64,000 nt of DNA from Ignavibacteriales bacterium (GCA_020635285.1 JACKAB010000009.1:186001-250000); one strand, 5' to 3'; positions 9,796 to 19,570 are shown, counted from the stretch's first letter. Translations and numbers: made by a program. Notes: a model not told the origin generated them from the letters alone.

Positions 9796-11585
9796 ATGAG
9801 AAAATTATCTATTAAAGTTATATTAATATTAACATTTATTTCTCTAAATATTTATTCACAGAATTATACATTTACTTTGTCAAAGAGCGGTTACATTCAG
9901 ACAACAACTTATTATCCAACTAAATCTAATCCAAGTTCAACAATTACTGTTTACAATAATAATACACCATACGTAGGAACTCAGTTTATTAGCGGGAGTG
10001 GGTACGAAAGAGATAATATCTTGAGAACAACATCTTATATAAACCTTGCGACATCGTTAAATCTTCAAGCTAATGAACAGATTAGTTTAGCAAAACTAAC
10101 AATTACAACACAGAGTTCAACTGGCAGTGGAAATTTTAATATAAATTTTGTCGGTACCTCTTTTTCCGGTTCAGGTCCACAAGATTTTTGGTTAAAATGC
10201 AAGTCCGGGACTAATATAGGAAGTCTTCCTATAACAGCTCAAATCAATATATAGATGTAACAAATTATGTGAGTAATAATTTAAATAATACTATCTATTT
10301 CGGATTTTACGAAGGAGGCGACGGCAAGGCATATTTAAATACAGTAACTTTACAAATCTGGACAATTACGGTTCCTCAAGTAAATATAACTGCCCAAAAT
10401 AATTTTACTGGTGGTTCAATTAAAGTTGGTGTAAATACCACTGCAACATCACATACTAGTCCTTTTCCTTTTACTGCTTATGTTGGCAATTCTGTAAATT
10501 TACAAGCAGTTGAACAAAGTAAAGATAGTTACAGTATGATTTGGAATGATACTGAAGCACCACTTAATCCAAGCAAATGGGATAGAAATGGTATTGTTAA
10601 ATCCTACAATCAATCATATTCTTTTCAGCCTCTACTGACGACAACGATAAAAAACATAACATCAAATTTGCGCAAAATCTGCAATCAAAATTTCACAAAT
10701 AGTTTTGTTGGTTTAAGTTATAAGGAACAATGAAAGTTAATGGAACTTCTTATAATTGTCCAACTCAAGATTTTGGGGTTGTTGAACAAAATCAAATATC
10801 GTTCCTTGCAGAAATGTATGTTGTACAAAACGGCATTGGTTATCTATTTAACCATTGGGATGATGGAAATACTTCTTCTTATAGAACTGTTAATCCAACT
10901 GTTCATAAAACTTATACAGCTTATTATGTTGGTAAAGCTGATAACGCATATAGAGGTTTATCAATAAACAGCAGCGATCCAACAGGCACACCGGTTAGGC
11001 TTACATGGAACCAGCACCCAAATACAAATATTACAAAATATGAAATCTGGAGAAAAGTAGGTTTTAATATTACCGCTATTGGGTATAAAATTGCTACCAT
11101 TAACAGAAGCAGCGCTTCAACTTATACTTATACAGATAATGAATATAGTATTAGCCACGTAATAAATAAAGACAATGAAGTCAGCTATGATGTTAAAGCA
11201 TATTATTCGGTTGAAAACACATTAAGTCAAGATGATTATGTAGTAACCTATGGAACACCGGAAGCAAAAAGAAAATTCGGGTTCGGAAGCTATTGCAATG
11301 GAAAAAGCTGTTGAAGACGAAATAACTGAAAATGAAGTTTCAAATTATCCAAATCCTTTTAACCCAACTACAACAATTAATTTTAAAGTTAAAGAAACTG
11401 GAAATGTAAATATTATAATTTATGATGCGTTGGGAAGAGAAGTAAAACAATTAGTAAATGAAACAAAACAACCGGGAAGTTATAATATTAGTTTTGATGG
11501 TTCAAGACTTTCCAGCGGAATTTATTTTTACACAATGCGGGCAAATAATTTTACCGCTTCTAAGAAAATGTTGCTGACAAAATAA
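9796..11585 (+). CDS. Type IX-secreted surface protein (frameshifted)
   Basis: Signal peptide MRKLSIKVILILTFISLNIY and an N-terminal Ser/Thr/Asn-rich beta domain. Next come WDDGNTSSYRTVNPTV (a Listeria-Bacteroides-repeat-like strand), a fibronectin type III-like module (TPVRLTWNQHPNTNITKYEI) and a C-terminal sorting domain (SNYPNPFNPTTTINF .. YDALGREVKQL .. SSGIYFYTMRANNF). Indels near 10240, 10640-10730 and 11270 split it into four frames, all on this strand and consecutive. Export is by Sec then the type IX system; the substrate or ligand is unknown. A ribosome site AAGGAG precedes the ATG. Confidence 0.82.
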
Positions 11586-11599
11586 TTCTAAAAATAATT

Positions 11600-11633
11600 C
11601 TTTCAGTAACACAAAAATATGTGTTACTGAAAG
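11600..11633. terminator. Bidirectional hairpin between converging genes
   Basis: Perfect 14-bp stem ctttcagtaacaca / tgtgttactgaaag with a 6-base loop, 15 bases after the stop of the type IX cargo gene and 34 bases before the end of the converging regulator gene. Confidence 0.8.
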
Positions 11634-11666
11634 TCTAAAATATTGTACTTATTTCACGAAAAATAA

Positions 11667-12098
11667 CTATTCAATTTTTTCTAATTCTAAAATTTTATTT
11701 ATTATTATGCTTGGTAATTCTTTACGTGCTTTAACATTTAAAATAGTTAAAATTTCTTTCATGTGGCTGTTAACTGTAGCTTCAACAATATAAAGTTTAG
11801 CCGCAATTTCTTTACTTGAATATCCTTTTATGCTAAGCAAAAATATTTCATATTTTCTACCTTTCAATTTATCTTTTAGTTCTGCAAGAAATGCATCGTA
11901 CTCTTTTTTACAATTGATTGAGCAGAAGGTTGCTTTTTTAGGTTTTTAATTTCTTTTGCTAATTTTAATTTTTTTTTCTTCTAATTTACTTGCTCTATTC
12001 TGCCAAGTAACTTTTGTATATGATTGATAAACAATTAGAAGAATGCCAATAAATATTAAAAATAAAAATAACACAGACCAAGCTACCGATACAGCCAC
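11667..12098 (-). CDS. Membrane-tethered LuxR-type HTH regulator (frameshifted)
   Basis: After correcting two A-run indels (near 11905 and 11975) the product is about 143 residues: a single N-terminal membrane helix (SVLFLFLIFIGILLIVYQSY), a charged coiled-coil-like linker (KLEEKKLKLAKEIKNLKK) and a C-terminal GerE/LuxR helix-turn-helix (GYSSKEIAAKLYIVEATVNS, then ILTILNVKARKEL). There is no receiver or ligand-binding domain. The start is a GTG at 12098 with AAGGAG 7 bases upstream; the overlapping ATG hits a stop after five codons. It is the last gene of a three-gene operon. It probably receives its signal from the membrane or secreted protein encoded upstream; that is inference. Confidence 0.7.
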
Positions 12099-12168
12099 AT
12101 AAAGCTCCTTCCAAAGAAATAATTAGAAATAACAACACCTATACTTTGCACTAAAAATCCGTACATTC

Positions 12169-12713
12169 TTATTTCTTCGAAAGCAGGCGTAATTCAATTA
12201 ATGTAAAAAAAGAATATAGAAAAATACCATAAAGGATAAAAATAAATTCACCGGGTAATTTAACCTTCATTTTATCAATTCTATAAATAAGGATGCAAGA
12301 AAGAATAAATAAAACAACTGCATCTATCCAAAACATTAAATCCGGTGTATATTCAGAAATACCCCAATAATAATCTGAAACAATTGCTGTAACCCCTATT
12401 AGTATAACAAACGGCAAAATATTTTTTACTATTGCTGCCCACTTTAGTAGTAAATAACAAAAAAACATAATGTGTATTGGCATATATATGCGGAACAGAA
12501 TAACATTATGTTTGTGGAAAAAATATTACAAGTACAAGCGAAAATATCTGCATTATAAAAGTAAAATAAATATAAAGCTCAAAAAGTTTTAAGTCGCTAT
12601 TAAATTTTTTTCTTCTTCTTGCGCGCAATAATGCTTGTAACAATTGGCAGCAGCATTGTTGCAATAGCAAAGTAATCAAAAAATCTACTGAATAATTTTA
12701 ATATAGTTTCCAT
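12169..12713 (-). CDS. Multi-spanning membrane protein (frameshifted)
   Basis: Joining frames across two indels (the A-run near 12605 and one near 12500) gives a protein of about 180 residues with five or six hydrophobic segments: FFDYFAIATMLLPIVTSII, FELYIYFTFIMQIFSLVLVI, the helix around MPIHIMFFCYLLLKW, NILPFVILIGVTAIVSDYYW, DLMFWIDAVVLFILSCILIY and EFIFILYGIFLYSFF. A run of lysines follows the first helix. The start ATG lies 7 bases after the stop of the upstream secreted protein gene, so the two are co-transcribed. The family is not recognised; the position suggests the sensor or signal-passing part of the operon. Confidence 0.65.
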
Positions 12714-12719
12714 AACATC

Positions 12720-13145
12720 CTAATCACATTTTGGTGGACAGCCTAAAACCATTTCTAAAGTAAAAGCACTGTTTGTTACGGTTAATGTTTTAGGGCGCAT
12801 CTCTATACGCGTTGTTTTTTTACCGCCTTTCTTTAAAAGTAAATTTACTTGGCTTGTGCTCATTTTATAAAATACTTCACTTTCACTTTCGGCAAAACCG
12901 GTTACGCTTTTTCTTTCTCCGTTTAATGCTCTACCATTTCCAGTATTAATGTTAAGCATAATATATTCTCCGGCTTCTTTAAGCATTCCTGTAAGCTCAC
13001 TGTTATTAACTTCAACAAAACTAACAACTTCGCCAAATTCTTTATTTGCATAATCGGCATCAAAAATTTCTCCAATTACTTGAGCACTTAAAACATTAAA
13101 AGAAAAAAGAACAAACAAAAATGGAACAAACATTTTGGTAACCAT
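12720..13145 (-). CDS. Hypothetical secreted protein, 141 aa
   Basis: Signal peptide (MVTKMFVPFLFVLFSFNVLS, cleavage before AQ) and a mature part of about 118 residues with beta-strand character, ending in LGCPPKCD with two cysteines that could form a disulfide or bind metal. Family unknown. AAAGGAG lies 8 bases before the ATG. First gene of the operon with the membrane protein and tethered LuxR regulator. The mature part could be an extracytoplasmic sensor or inhibitor; this is inference from position only. Confidence 0.68.
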   Translation of the reverse strand: MVTKMFVPFLFVLFSFNVLSAQVIGEIFDADYANKEFGEVVSFVEVNNSELTGMLKEAGEYIMLNINTGNGRALNGERKSVTGFAESESEVFYKMSTSQVNLLLKKGGKKTTRIEMRPKTLTVTNSAFTLEMVLGCPPKCD

Positions 13146-13536
13146 AAATTAAACTCCTTTTAAAATGAAGTATAGAAATAGTAAAAACCTTTTAGTAATA
13201 ATTTCCTAAAGTGATAGGTTTTTCATTGAGCATAATTGTTCGTTAATTAAGTTTGCTGATAGACTGCCTATATTAAGCATAAATATTCATTTTGAAATTG
13301 GTTTGTAATATTTATTAAAGATAGCTCAACATAATTAAAAAACTATATCCAAATAGTCTCTGAAAACCATTTGAATACTATCTGAAAACCATTTGAAAAC
13401 CATTTAATTATATTATTAATGGTACTTAAATAAACCGTATAAAGTAATGGCAAAGATTAAGAATAATGTTTTTAGTAAAAGTTATCAGAAATAGTTTTAA
13501 TGCAAATAATCTTCTAGCAGGTACAATACACAGGAA
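13146..13536. other. Gene-free stretch upstream of the LuxR operon
   Basis: No gene seen. It holds the leader of the operon at 13145 and a short 11-base tandem repeat at 13360-13403 (own entry). The remainder is AT-rich without recognisable signals. Confidence 0.6.
13360..13403. repeat. Four tandem 11-bp units (YTGAAAACCAT)
   Basis: Consecutive units are ctgaaaaccat, ttgaatactat, ctgaaaaccat and ttgaaaaccat, so the core aaaaccat recurs at 22- and 11-base spacing, about one helical turn. The array lies about 215 bases upstream of the three-gene LuxR operon. Helically phased direct repeats are typical of binding sites for multimeric regulators, so this is a candidate operator, unproven. Confidence 0.5.
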
Positions 13537-14148
13537 TTAAAAATTTAAGTTAATCTGAAAATGTAAAAAAATTGTCTGAAATAATATCCCAATTACTAAA
13601 AAGTATAATAGTAAAAATATTAGTGGTATTAAAATTCCCAAAAGCGCAAACCATTTGCCTCTGCCGGTTAATCCTTTCTTTCCTTTAATCATAAATAAAC
13701 CAGTTGTGGCAAGAAAAATTAGACTTAACGCAAAAATATCTGCAATCCAGGTCCATGCTTTTTAGGATGGTTTAAATGAAGAAAATTTGTTTCTCTAATA
13801 ATCGCGCGGCTTTTTACTTTTTCTAGAATGGCAGTTCTGTTTTTAAATTCGCAGAAAGTGTTTTATTCTGAAAAAATATATCAATTGAAGTTGGGCTTGA
13901 GCGGAAGAAACTTTTATGCTATCACTAATTGAAAAATATTTTGTTAAATCGCTTACTAAATTTTCGCTCGTAAAAGTAGAATCAATATTAATTGGAATAA
14001 TTAAAGAATCTTTTTCAATACTGTAGTTAGGATTCCAATCGCTAACGTGGTTTACGGCAATTCCGGAAATTGAATAAATAATTGTTAAACCAAAAGCAAT
14101 GTAGCCAACGTCTCTGTGAAGTTTGCGGATGAGTTTGCGTATTTTCAT
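13537..14148 (-). CDS. PepSY-associated TM helix protein (frameshifted)
   Basis: Begins MKIRKLIRKLHRDVGYIAFG, the classic start of PepSY-associated membrane proteins, with the first helix YIAFGLTIIYSISGIAVNHV. The middle is a periplasmic domain. The C-terminal part, in another frame after indels near 13890 and 13765, reads HLNHPKKAWTWIADIFALSL, then TGLFMIKGKKGLTGRGKWF and a last membrane helix. The inferred stop is at 13537-13539. Relatives are linked to iron, copper or redox functions of the envelope. The gene follows the DUF4920 gene on the same strand. Confidence 0.78.
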
Positions 14149-14196
14149 TTCTTAAAGAATACTGAATTGGTTCAAGGAAATAAGTAGTCAAAATCT

Positions 14197-14299
14197 GTCA
14201 TTTCGAAATGAGCCCTAATTTTTTTTTTTTTGCGGGGCGATTGAGAAATCTCTCCAATATGACTAAGAGATTTCTCACAAAAGGCATGTTCGAAATGAC
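14197..14299. repeat. Nested palindromic element, about 103 bp
   Basis: Perfect 10-bp terminal inverted repeats gtcatttcga / tcgaaatgac enclose a second perfect 11-bp inverted repeat gagaaatctct / agagatttctc and a T13 run. 'GTCATTTCGA..GAGAAATCTC' sequences are a common dispersed repeat type in Bacteroidota-like genomes. No coding potential. It sits between the PepSY and DUF4920 genes. Confidence 0.8.
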
Positions 14300-14341
14300 A
14301 AATAAATATTAAATCTCAAATTGCTCACTCAACAACTGCGC

Positions 14342-14785
14342 CTAAGCCTTTAATCTGATAAACTTTTTAGTTGTTTTTTCATGTTCGCAAGCGTGTTCTT
14401 TTTCTCCTTCTTCCTTGCTGCAATCACCGCCGCAGCCTTCACCTTCAACAACTATTGAATAAACTTCACCTTCAACCAAAGCTTTTTTACCTTTTTGCTT
14501 CCATAGGAAAAACTATTTCGCCGTCATTAACTTTTACTCGCATTGTTTGATATTCTTCATCGCTGTTTAAATTTATCCAGCATCCTCTTTTTTCGCAAAC
14601 ATCAACAATGGTTCCTTCTACCAAAACTTTTTTGCCGACAAAATTTTCCGGATTAGCCATAATTTGGGAAATTTCTGTTTTCTCAGAAAGTGTAATCTCA
14701 TTTCCGTATTTTTTTTGAATCGGATGCATTTATGCTTAATAATGTAAAAACTAAAATCGCCAATGTTACAAATATTTTTTTTCAT
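14342..14785 (-). CDS. DUF4920 domain protein, secreted (frameshifted)
   Basis: Corrected at three A runs (near 14777, 14718 and 14503), the product is about 147 residues: signal peptide MKKIFVTLAILVFTLLSINA, then the DUF4920 core ISQIMANPENFVGKKVLVEG .. VDVCEKRGCWINL .. MRVKVNDGEIVFP, and a Cys/His-rich tail (GEGCGGDCSKEEGEKEHACE) that could bind metal. This OB-fold-like family is envelope-located with unknown activity. The start ATG has GGGAAAGGA upstream. The pairing with a PepSY protein hints at a metal or redox function of the envelope. Confidence 0.75.
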
Positions 14786-15195
14786 TTTTCCTTTCCCAAA
14801 TAATTTTAAAAATCTTATTATGTAACTTAATTTTGAATAAACAATTTTGCAAGGTTTTTTGAAGTTTTGAACCGTCATTGCGAATTTCGATGAATCCCCG
14901 ATTAAAGCATTCGAGGACAGACTTTATCGAAGTGAAGCAATCTCTTTTATTTGGCAGATTGCTTCGGGGAGAATCTCCTCGCAATGACTGTTCTTAATTT
15001 ATTCTGTAAATTCAATCATTACTATATTGAGGCATTTAATTTTTATTCTCATTCCCACATGCTTAAAGCGGGAATCCACTGAATTAGTTTTTCGTTCACT
15101 TAATAAAATTCTGGATTTCCGATACAATCATTCGAAAATGATTAAGTAGGGAATTAAAAACTAATCCAAAAAAATAATAAAGACATTACAAAACT
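14786..15195. other. Gene-free stretch filled with repeats
   Basis: No gene. It holds the nested palindrome at 14874-14988 and a smaller hairpin attccc..gggaat at 15051-15075, a dispersed-repeat type related to those at 21766 and 31071. The final 60 bases are the leader of the LD-carboxypeptidase gene. Confidence 0.6.
14874..14988. repeat. Nested palindromic element, about 115 bp
   Basis: Perfect 10-bp terminal inverted repeats gtcattgcga / tcgcaatgac with an internal perfect inverted repeat gaagcaatct / agattgcttc. 'GTCATTGCGA..AGCAATCTC' elements are widespread dispersed repeats. A different sequence family from the element at 14197, but the same architecture. Confidence 0.82.
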
Positions 15196-16231
15196 ATGAA
15201 AACACTAAAACTTATAATTCACTTTTTGCTCTTAATTGGTTTTATGAGCTGTTCAACAATGGATTCTTCACTCAAAAATTTGGAAGAAATTCAAAAATTA
15301 AAACCGAAGCGATTAAAACAAGGAGATACAATAGGACTAGTTTCTCCCGCGAGTTATATTTCCCAAGAACAATTGGATGAATCAATTGAGAATTTAGAAA
15401 ACTTAGGTTTTAAAGTTAAATACAATGAAGCAATAAAAGATAAATATGGCTACTTAGCTGGAACTGATTCAGCCAGAGCAGAAGATTTGAATTCTATGTT
15501 TGCCGATAAAAATATTGATGCAATTATGGCAGTCCGCGGAGGTTACGGCTGCGCAAGAATGCTTGATTTTATTGATTATAGTTTGATCAAGAAAAATCCC
15601 AAAATAATTATTGGCTATAGCGATATAACTTCTTTACTTTATGCAATTTATTCAAAAAACGGGTTTAGTGTGTTTTCACGGACCGGTTGGCACATCAACT
15701 TTTAATGATTATTCAATTTCACATGCTAAAAATATTCTAATTGATGCAACACCAGTTTATGAAATGAAAAATTCATATATGGATAGTGACCAAATTGAAA
15801 TAATAAAAGATGGGATTGGGGAAGGAGAATTAGTCGGTGGAAATTTATCAATTGTTGTTTCAATGATTGGAACCGAATATGATATTGATACGAAAAACAA
15901 AATTATATTTTTAGAAGATGTCGGCGAAGAACCTTATAGAATTGACCGTATGCTGACTCAAATGAAACAAGCTGGTAAATTTAAAAATTGTTCCGGAGTT
16001 GCTCTCGGTGTTTTCAAAAATTGTGAAAAGGCTAAAGATGATCCGGAGTTTGAAAATTCTTTGACATTAAGCCAAGTTTTTACAGATATTTTAGGCGACC
16101 TAAATGTGCCGGTAATTTATGGCTTGTCATTCGGTCACATTGAGAATAAATTTACTTTGCCGTTTGGAGTAAATGCAAAATTAGATAGTTATAGTAAAAG
16201 TTTAACAATATTAGAAAAAGCAGTCGAGTAA
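15196..16231 (+). CDS. LD-carboxypeptidase (peptidase S66), lipoprotein (frameshifted)
   Basis: Murein tetrapeptide LD-carboxypeptidase, which trims peptidoglycan stem peptides. The N-terminal lipoprotein signal ends in GFMSC. Family motifs are RLKQGDTIGLVSPAS, AIMAVRGGYGCARML, the nucleophile serine in IIGYSDIT, then LVGGNLSIV, LEDVGEEPYRIDRML and the catalytic histidine in SFGHIENKFTLPFG. One extra A near 15656 splits it at KTGLVCFHGP. The stop is 3 bases before priA, so the two are probably co-transcribed. Being a lipoprotein is unusual, since the E. coli enzyme is cytosolic, but fits other Bacteroidota-type members. Confidence 0.9.
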
Positions 16232-16234
16232 ATT

Positions 16235-18700
16235 TTGTTTGCAGAAGTAGTTTTCCCATTGCCGTTTAGGCACTCATTCACTTATTCTATTCCCAAAGAG
16301 TTTGAAGAAAGCGTTATGATTGGAGTTAGAGTTGTGGCTCCTTTTGGCAAGCGCACACTAACGGGATTCGTAATTAATATTTCTGAAACAACAAATGTAA
16401 AAGAAAAAATAAAACGATTAACTGATGTTTTAGATGATCAGCCGATTTTTAGCAAAGATTCTCTAAAATTTTATGAGTGGGTTTCTGATTATTATTTAAG
16501 TTCTCTTGGTGAAGCACTCAAGAATTCTGTTCCTTACGGCTTAGATGTTGAATCTAAAAAAACAATTATTTCTGATAAAGAATTTTGCTTAACACTTTTT
16601 GCTAAAGAAAAAAATGTAAAAAGTACTCGTGCTAAATTGCTGAAAATCCTTTCTGAAAAAGAATCTTTTAAAATTACTTATCTGCAAAAGTTGGTAAGAA
16701 AAAAAAGCATTTACTCAGTTTTAAAAACGCTTGAGAAGCAAGGAGCAGTTACAATACTTAATGAAATTGAAGATGCAAAAGTAAAAATAAAAAAAGCAAA
16801 ATTTGTTTCTCTAAATAAAACCAATGATGAAGTTTACAGCATTATGGAAGAGATTGAAAAAAAATCTTCCAAACAAGTTGTTCTATTGCTGGAGCTGTTA
16901 AACAGTAAAGAAAAAGAAATTCAGCAAAGCGAATTGTTGAAAAAAACTAAATCGAATCAGTCTTCAATAAACTCTCTTGAGAAAAAGGGAATTGTAAAAG
17001 TTTTTGATAAAGAAGTTGAGCGCGTTTATACAGAAACTTATAATGAGAAAATGCAAGAATTTGATCTTACTCCCAATCAAAAAACAATTGTTGAAAAAGT
17101 TTCAAAAGATATTGAAGAGAATAACTTCAAAACATATTTGCTGCACGGAGTAACCGGAAGCGGTAAAACCCAAGTCTATATTGAACTTGCAAAGCTTTCT
17201 CATAAAAAAGGAAAGACAGTTCTAATTTTAGTTCCGGAAATTTCTTTAACTCCTCAAATTACATCTCGCTTTTTTAACAACTTTGGAAGTGAAGTAACAG
17301 TAATGCACAGCCGTATGTCTTTAGGTGAAAGGTATGATTCATGGCGCGGAATTATAAATGGAAAATACAAAATTGTAATTGGTGCTAGATCGGCAATCTT
17401 CGCTCCTTTAGAAAATATAGGACTAATTGTTGTTGATGAAGAACACGATCAAAGTTATAAGCAGTATGATTTAATTCCAAAATATAACGCCAGAGATGCG
17501 GCTGTGTTGAAAGGATTTTTTGGCAAAGTACCCGTTTTATTGGGTTCTGCAACTCCTTCAATTGAGAGTATGTACAACTCTAAAATAGGAAAATATGAAT
17601 TACTAGAATTGCCTGAAAGAGTTGATAATGCTAAACTTCCTAAAATAAAACTTGTTGATATAATTTTTGAGAAAAAGAAAAACAGAATGACCGGTGTTTT
17701 TTCTAAAACTTTGTTGGAAGCGATTGACCTCAGATTAACAAAAAAAGAAAATGTAATAATTCTCCAAAATAGAAGGGGCTTTGCAACCCAAGCTTATTGT
17801 GATGACTGCGGAACAATTGATATGTGTGAAGATTGTTCAGTCTCAATGGTTTATCACATCAATAAAAATATAATGAAGTGCCATTATTGCGGCGCAGTAA
17901 AACCCGCGCCCAGAGGATGTAAAACATGCGGCTCTATAAATATTAAATTTTTTGGAACCGGAACGCAGCGTGTTGAAGATGAATTGGCTTATCATTTTCC
18001 CAATGCAAAAATTGAACGTATTGATTCCGATACAATAAATAAAAAAGGGAAACTCGGAATAATTCTTAACAGTTTTAGAAAAGGTGAGATTGATATTTTA
18101 GTCGGTACGCAAATAGTTTCTAAAGGAATGGATTTTGCGAATGTTACTTTAGTCGGAGTAATTTCTGCGGAAACATCTTTATGGATGCCAGATTTTAGAG
18201 CAGATGAAAGAACGTTTCAATTATTAACACAAGTTTCAGGAAGAAGCGGCAGAAGCAAAGAAGAAGGCGAAGTAATTATCCAAACTCAAAATCATAAAAA
18301 TTTTGTTCTGCAAAAAGTTCTTGATAATAATTATAATGATTTTTATCAGCATGAAATATTATTGCGCCAGCAAAATCAATATCCTCCTTTTTCCAGACTT
18401 GGATTGATTGAAGTTAAAAATGAAGATGAACAAAAAGCAAAACAAGCTGTTACAGATTTTCATAAACGTTTAATGAAATTTGGAGATAGACTTTTTATTA
18501 TGCCGCCGAATGAAGCAATAATTGCAAAGGTTAAACGTGTTTACAGATATCAGATAATGATAAAAAGTCTGCGGAGTAGTGATCCAAATGGAAAAATTTT
18601 ACGAAATGCTTTGCTGAATGCTTTTATTGATTATAATCAAAAATCAAGATTTAGAGATGTGAAAATTTATTTTGATATTGATCCGCAAAGTGTTTTATGA
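16235..18700 (+). CDS. priA: Primosomal protein N' (replication restart helicase)
   Basis: Intact 821-residue PriA, which reloads the replicative helicase at stalled forks. N-terminal 3' DNA-binding domain (VVFPLPFRHSFTYSIPKEF), Walker A HGVTGSGKT near residue 305, DEEH box near 400, the two zinc-binding sets CDDCGTIDMCEDC and CHYCGAVKPAPRGCKTC near 523-565, and helicase motifs GTQIVSKGMDF and LLTQVSGRSGR. The open frame starts at a TTG three bases after the previous stop; no ATG gives a complete N-terminus. Confidence 0.96.
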   Translation: MFAEVVFPLPFRHSFTYSIPKEFEESVMIGVRVVAPFGKRTLTGFVINISETTNVKEKIKRLTDVLDDQPIFSKDSLKFYEWVSDYYLSSLGEALKNSVPYGLDVESKKTIISDKEFCLTLFAKEKNVKSTRAKLLKILSEKESFKITYLQKLVRKKSIYSVLKTLEKQGAVTILNEIEDAKVKIKKAKFVSLNKTNDEVYSIMEEIEKKSSKQVVLLLELLNSKEKEIQQSELLKKTKSNQSSINSLEKKGIVKVFDKEVERVYTETYNEKMQEFDLTPNQKTIVEKVSKDIEENNFKTYLLHGVTGSGKTQVYIELAKLSHKKGKTVLILVPEISLTPQITSRFFNNFGSEVTVMHSRMSLGERYDSWRGIINGKYKIVIGARSAIFAPLENIGLIVVDEEHDQSYKQYDLIPKYNARDAAVLKGFFGKVPVLLGSATPSIESMYNSKIGKYELLELPERVDNAKLPKIKLVDIIFEKKKNRMTGVFSKTLLEAIDLRLTKKENVIILQNRRGFATQAYCDDCGTIDMCEDCSVSMVYHINKNIMKCHYCGAVKPAPRGCKTCGSINIKFFGTGTQRVEDELAYHFPNAKIERIDSDTINKKGKLGIILNSFRKGEIDILVGTQIVSKGMDFANVTLVGVISAETSLWMPDFRADERTFQLLTQVSGRSGRSKEEGEVIIQTQNHKNFVLQKVLDNNYNDFYQHEILLRQQNQYPPFSRLGLIEVKNEDEQKAKQAVTDFHKRLMKFGDRLFIMPPNEAIIAKVKRVYRYQIMIKSLRSSDPNGKILRNALLNAFIDYNQKSRFRDVKIYFDIDPQSVL

Positions 18701-18708
18701 AAATTGTC

Positions 18709-18731
18709 CCACGCACTTTGTAAGTGCGTGG
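18709..18731. terminator. Hairpin between priA and the Yip1 gene
   Basis: Perfect 10-bp stem ccacgcactt / aagtgcgtgg with a 3-base loop between two converging genes, 8 bases after priA. Without a clear T tract; also a known type of dispersed palindrome. Confidence 0.6.
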
Positions 18732-18743
18732 AACTAAGATATT

Positions 18744-19559
18744 TTACATTCCAAACATTTTTAAGAATGGAAAAGCTTGTGCAATAAAATGCATAATTAA
18801 ACTAAAGCCAATCCACATGCCTAGAATTGCAATGATATATTTTATAGTGTCATCAGACTTAAACAACTTTGCGTAAGCAATACCAACCACAGAATAAAAC
18901 CAGATTGACAATGGATCTAATTTGTGCATAAACCAACCAACAATTCCTTCGGGTTCCATTCCCATATAACTACCTATACTTGTATCTTGGAACATTTTGC
19001 CGAGGGCAATTGCAGAAACAATCATTATTATTATTTGAACTATACCAATGTAATGTGGTAAACCGTAAGCTAGCATTGAATTTTTGTAGTCGCCGGTACC
19101 TCCTAATGCAAATTTAGCAAGAAGAAGAAAAACACCCGAAACAATAAAAAACATTAAGAAAACCATAATCAAAGCCCCGATAGCACCAAATATTAATTGC
19201 ATGCTACCTCCTTTTTCCATTTGCTCTTGTATCATATCCAATTGTTGATCAGCTTGCTGTTGTGTCATTTGTCCTTTGTCAACGGCTTCCTGCATGTTTT
19301 TTTCAAACCTTTCCATCTGCTGTTCAATCATATTTGCTTTAATTTCAGGATTACTGCTTGTAATAAACTGCATTGCTATAATAGCTACAATAAGAAGTAA
19401 CAACGGAAGAACCCAATCCATTGTTTTAACTGGTAAGTTAGATAATTTTTGAAATAAATCAGATGGTTCTGTTAAAACACCAACTATCTTATCAGTAACA
19501 CCTAATTCTTCATCTAATAATTCATCAATTGGTTCTTCATTGTTTTGTATTTCATCCAT
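18744..19559 (-). CDS. Yip1-domain membrane protein
   Basis: 271 residues: an acidic cytosolic N-terminus, then VGVLTEPSDLFQKL, the usual opening of bacterial YIP1 proteins, and five membrane helices (DWVLPLLLLIVAIIAMQF first). A Gln/Met-rich amphipathic insert (QMERFEKNMQEAVDKGQMTQ) sits between helices one and two. The molecular role of bacterial members is unknown. Last gene of an operon with the XRE regulator and DUF2178-like protein, 11 bases after the latter. Confidence 0.82.
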   Translation of the reverse strand: MDEIQNNEEPIDELLDEELGVTDKIVGVLTEPSDLFQKLSNLPVKTMDWVLPLLLLIVAIIAMQFITSSNPEIKANMIEQQMERFEKNMQEAVDKGQMTQQQADQQLDMIQEQMEKGGSMQLIFGAIGALIMVFLMFFIVSGVFLLLAKFALGGTGDYKNSMLAYGLPHYIGIVQIIIMIVSAIALGKMFQDTSIGSYMGMEPEGIVGWFMHKLDPLSIWFYSVVGIAYAKLFKSDDTIKYIIAILGMWIGFSLIMHFIAQAFPFLKMFGM

Positions 19560-19570
19560 TTGTGTATTCC

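Noticed and set aside
11667..11867. Classical LuxR/NarL response regulator fragment
   Set aside because: Upstream corrected frames encode a membrane helix and linker, not a receiver domain.
14618..14984. Two overlapping minus-strand open frames before the DUF4920 gene
   Set aside because: They are produced by the DUF4920 frameshifts and by reading through the palindromic repeat at 14874-14988; no protein-like sequence.
14197..14988. CRISPR array
   Set aside because: Only two unlike palindromic elements with no regular spacer units and no cas genes.
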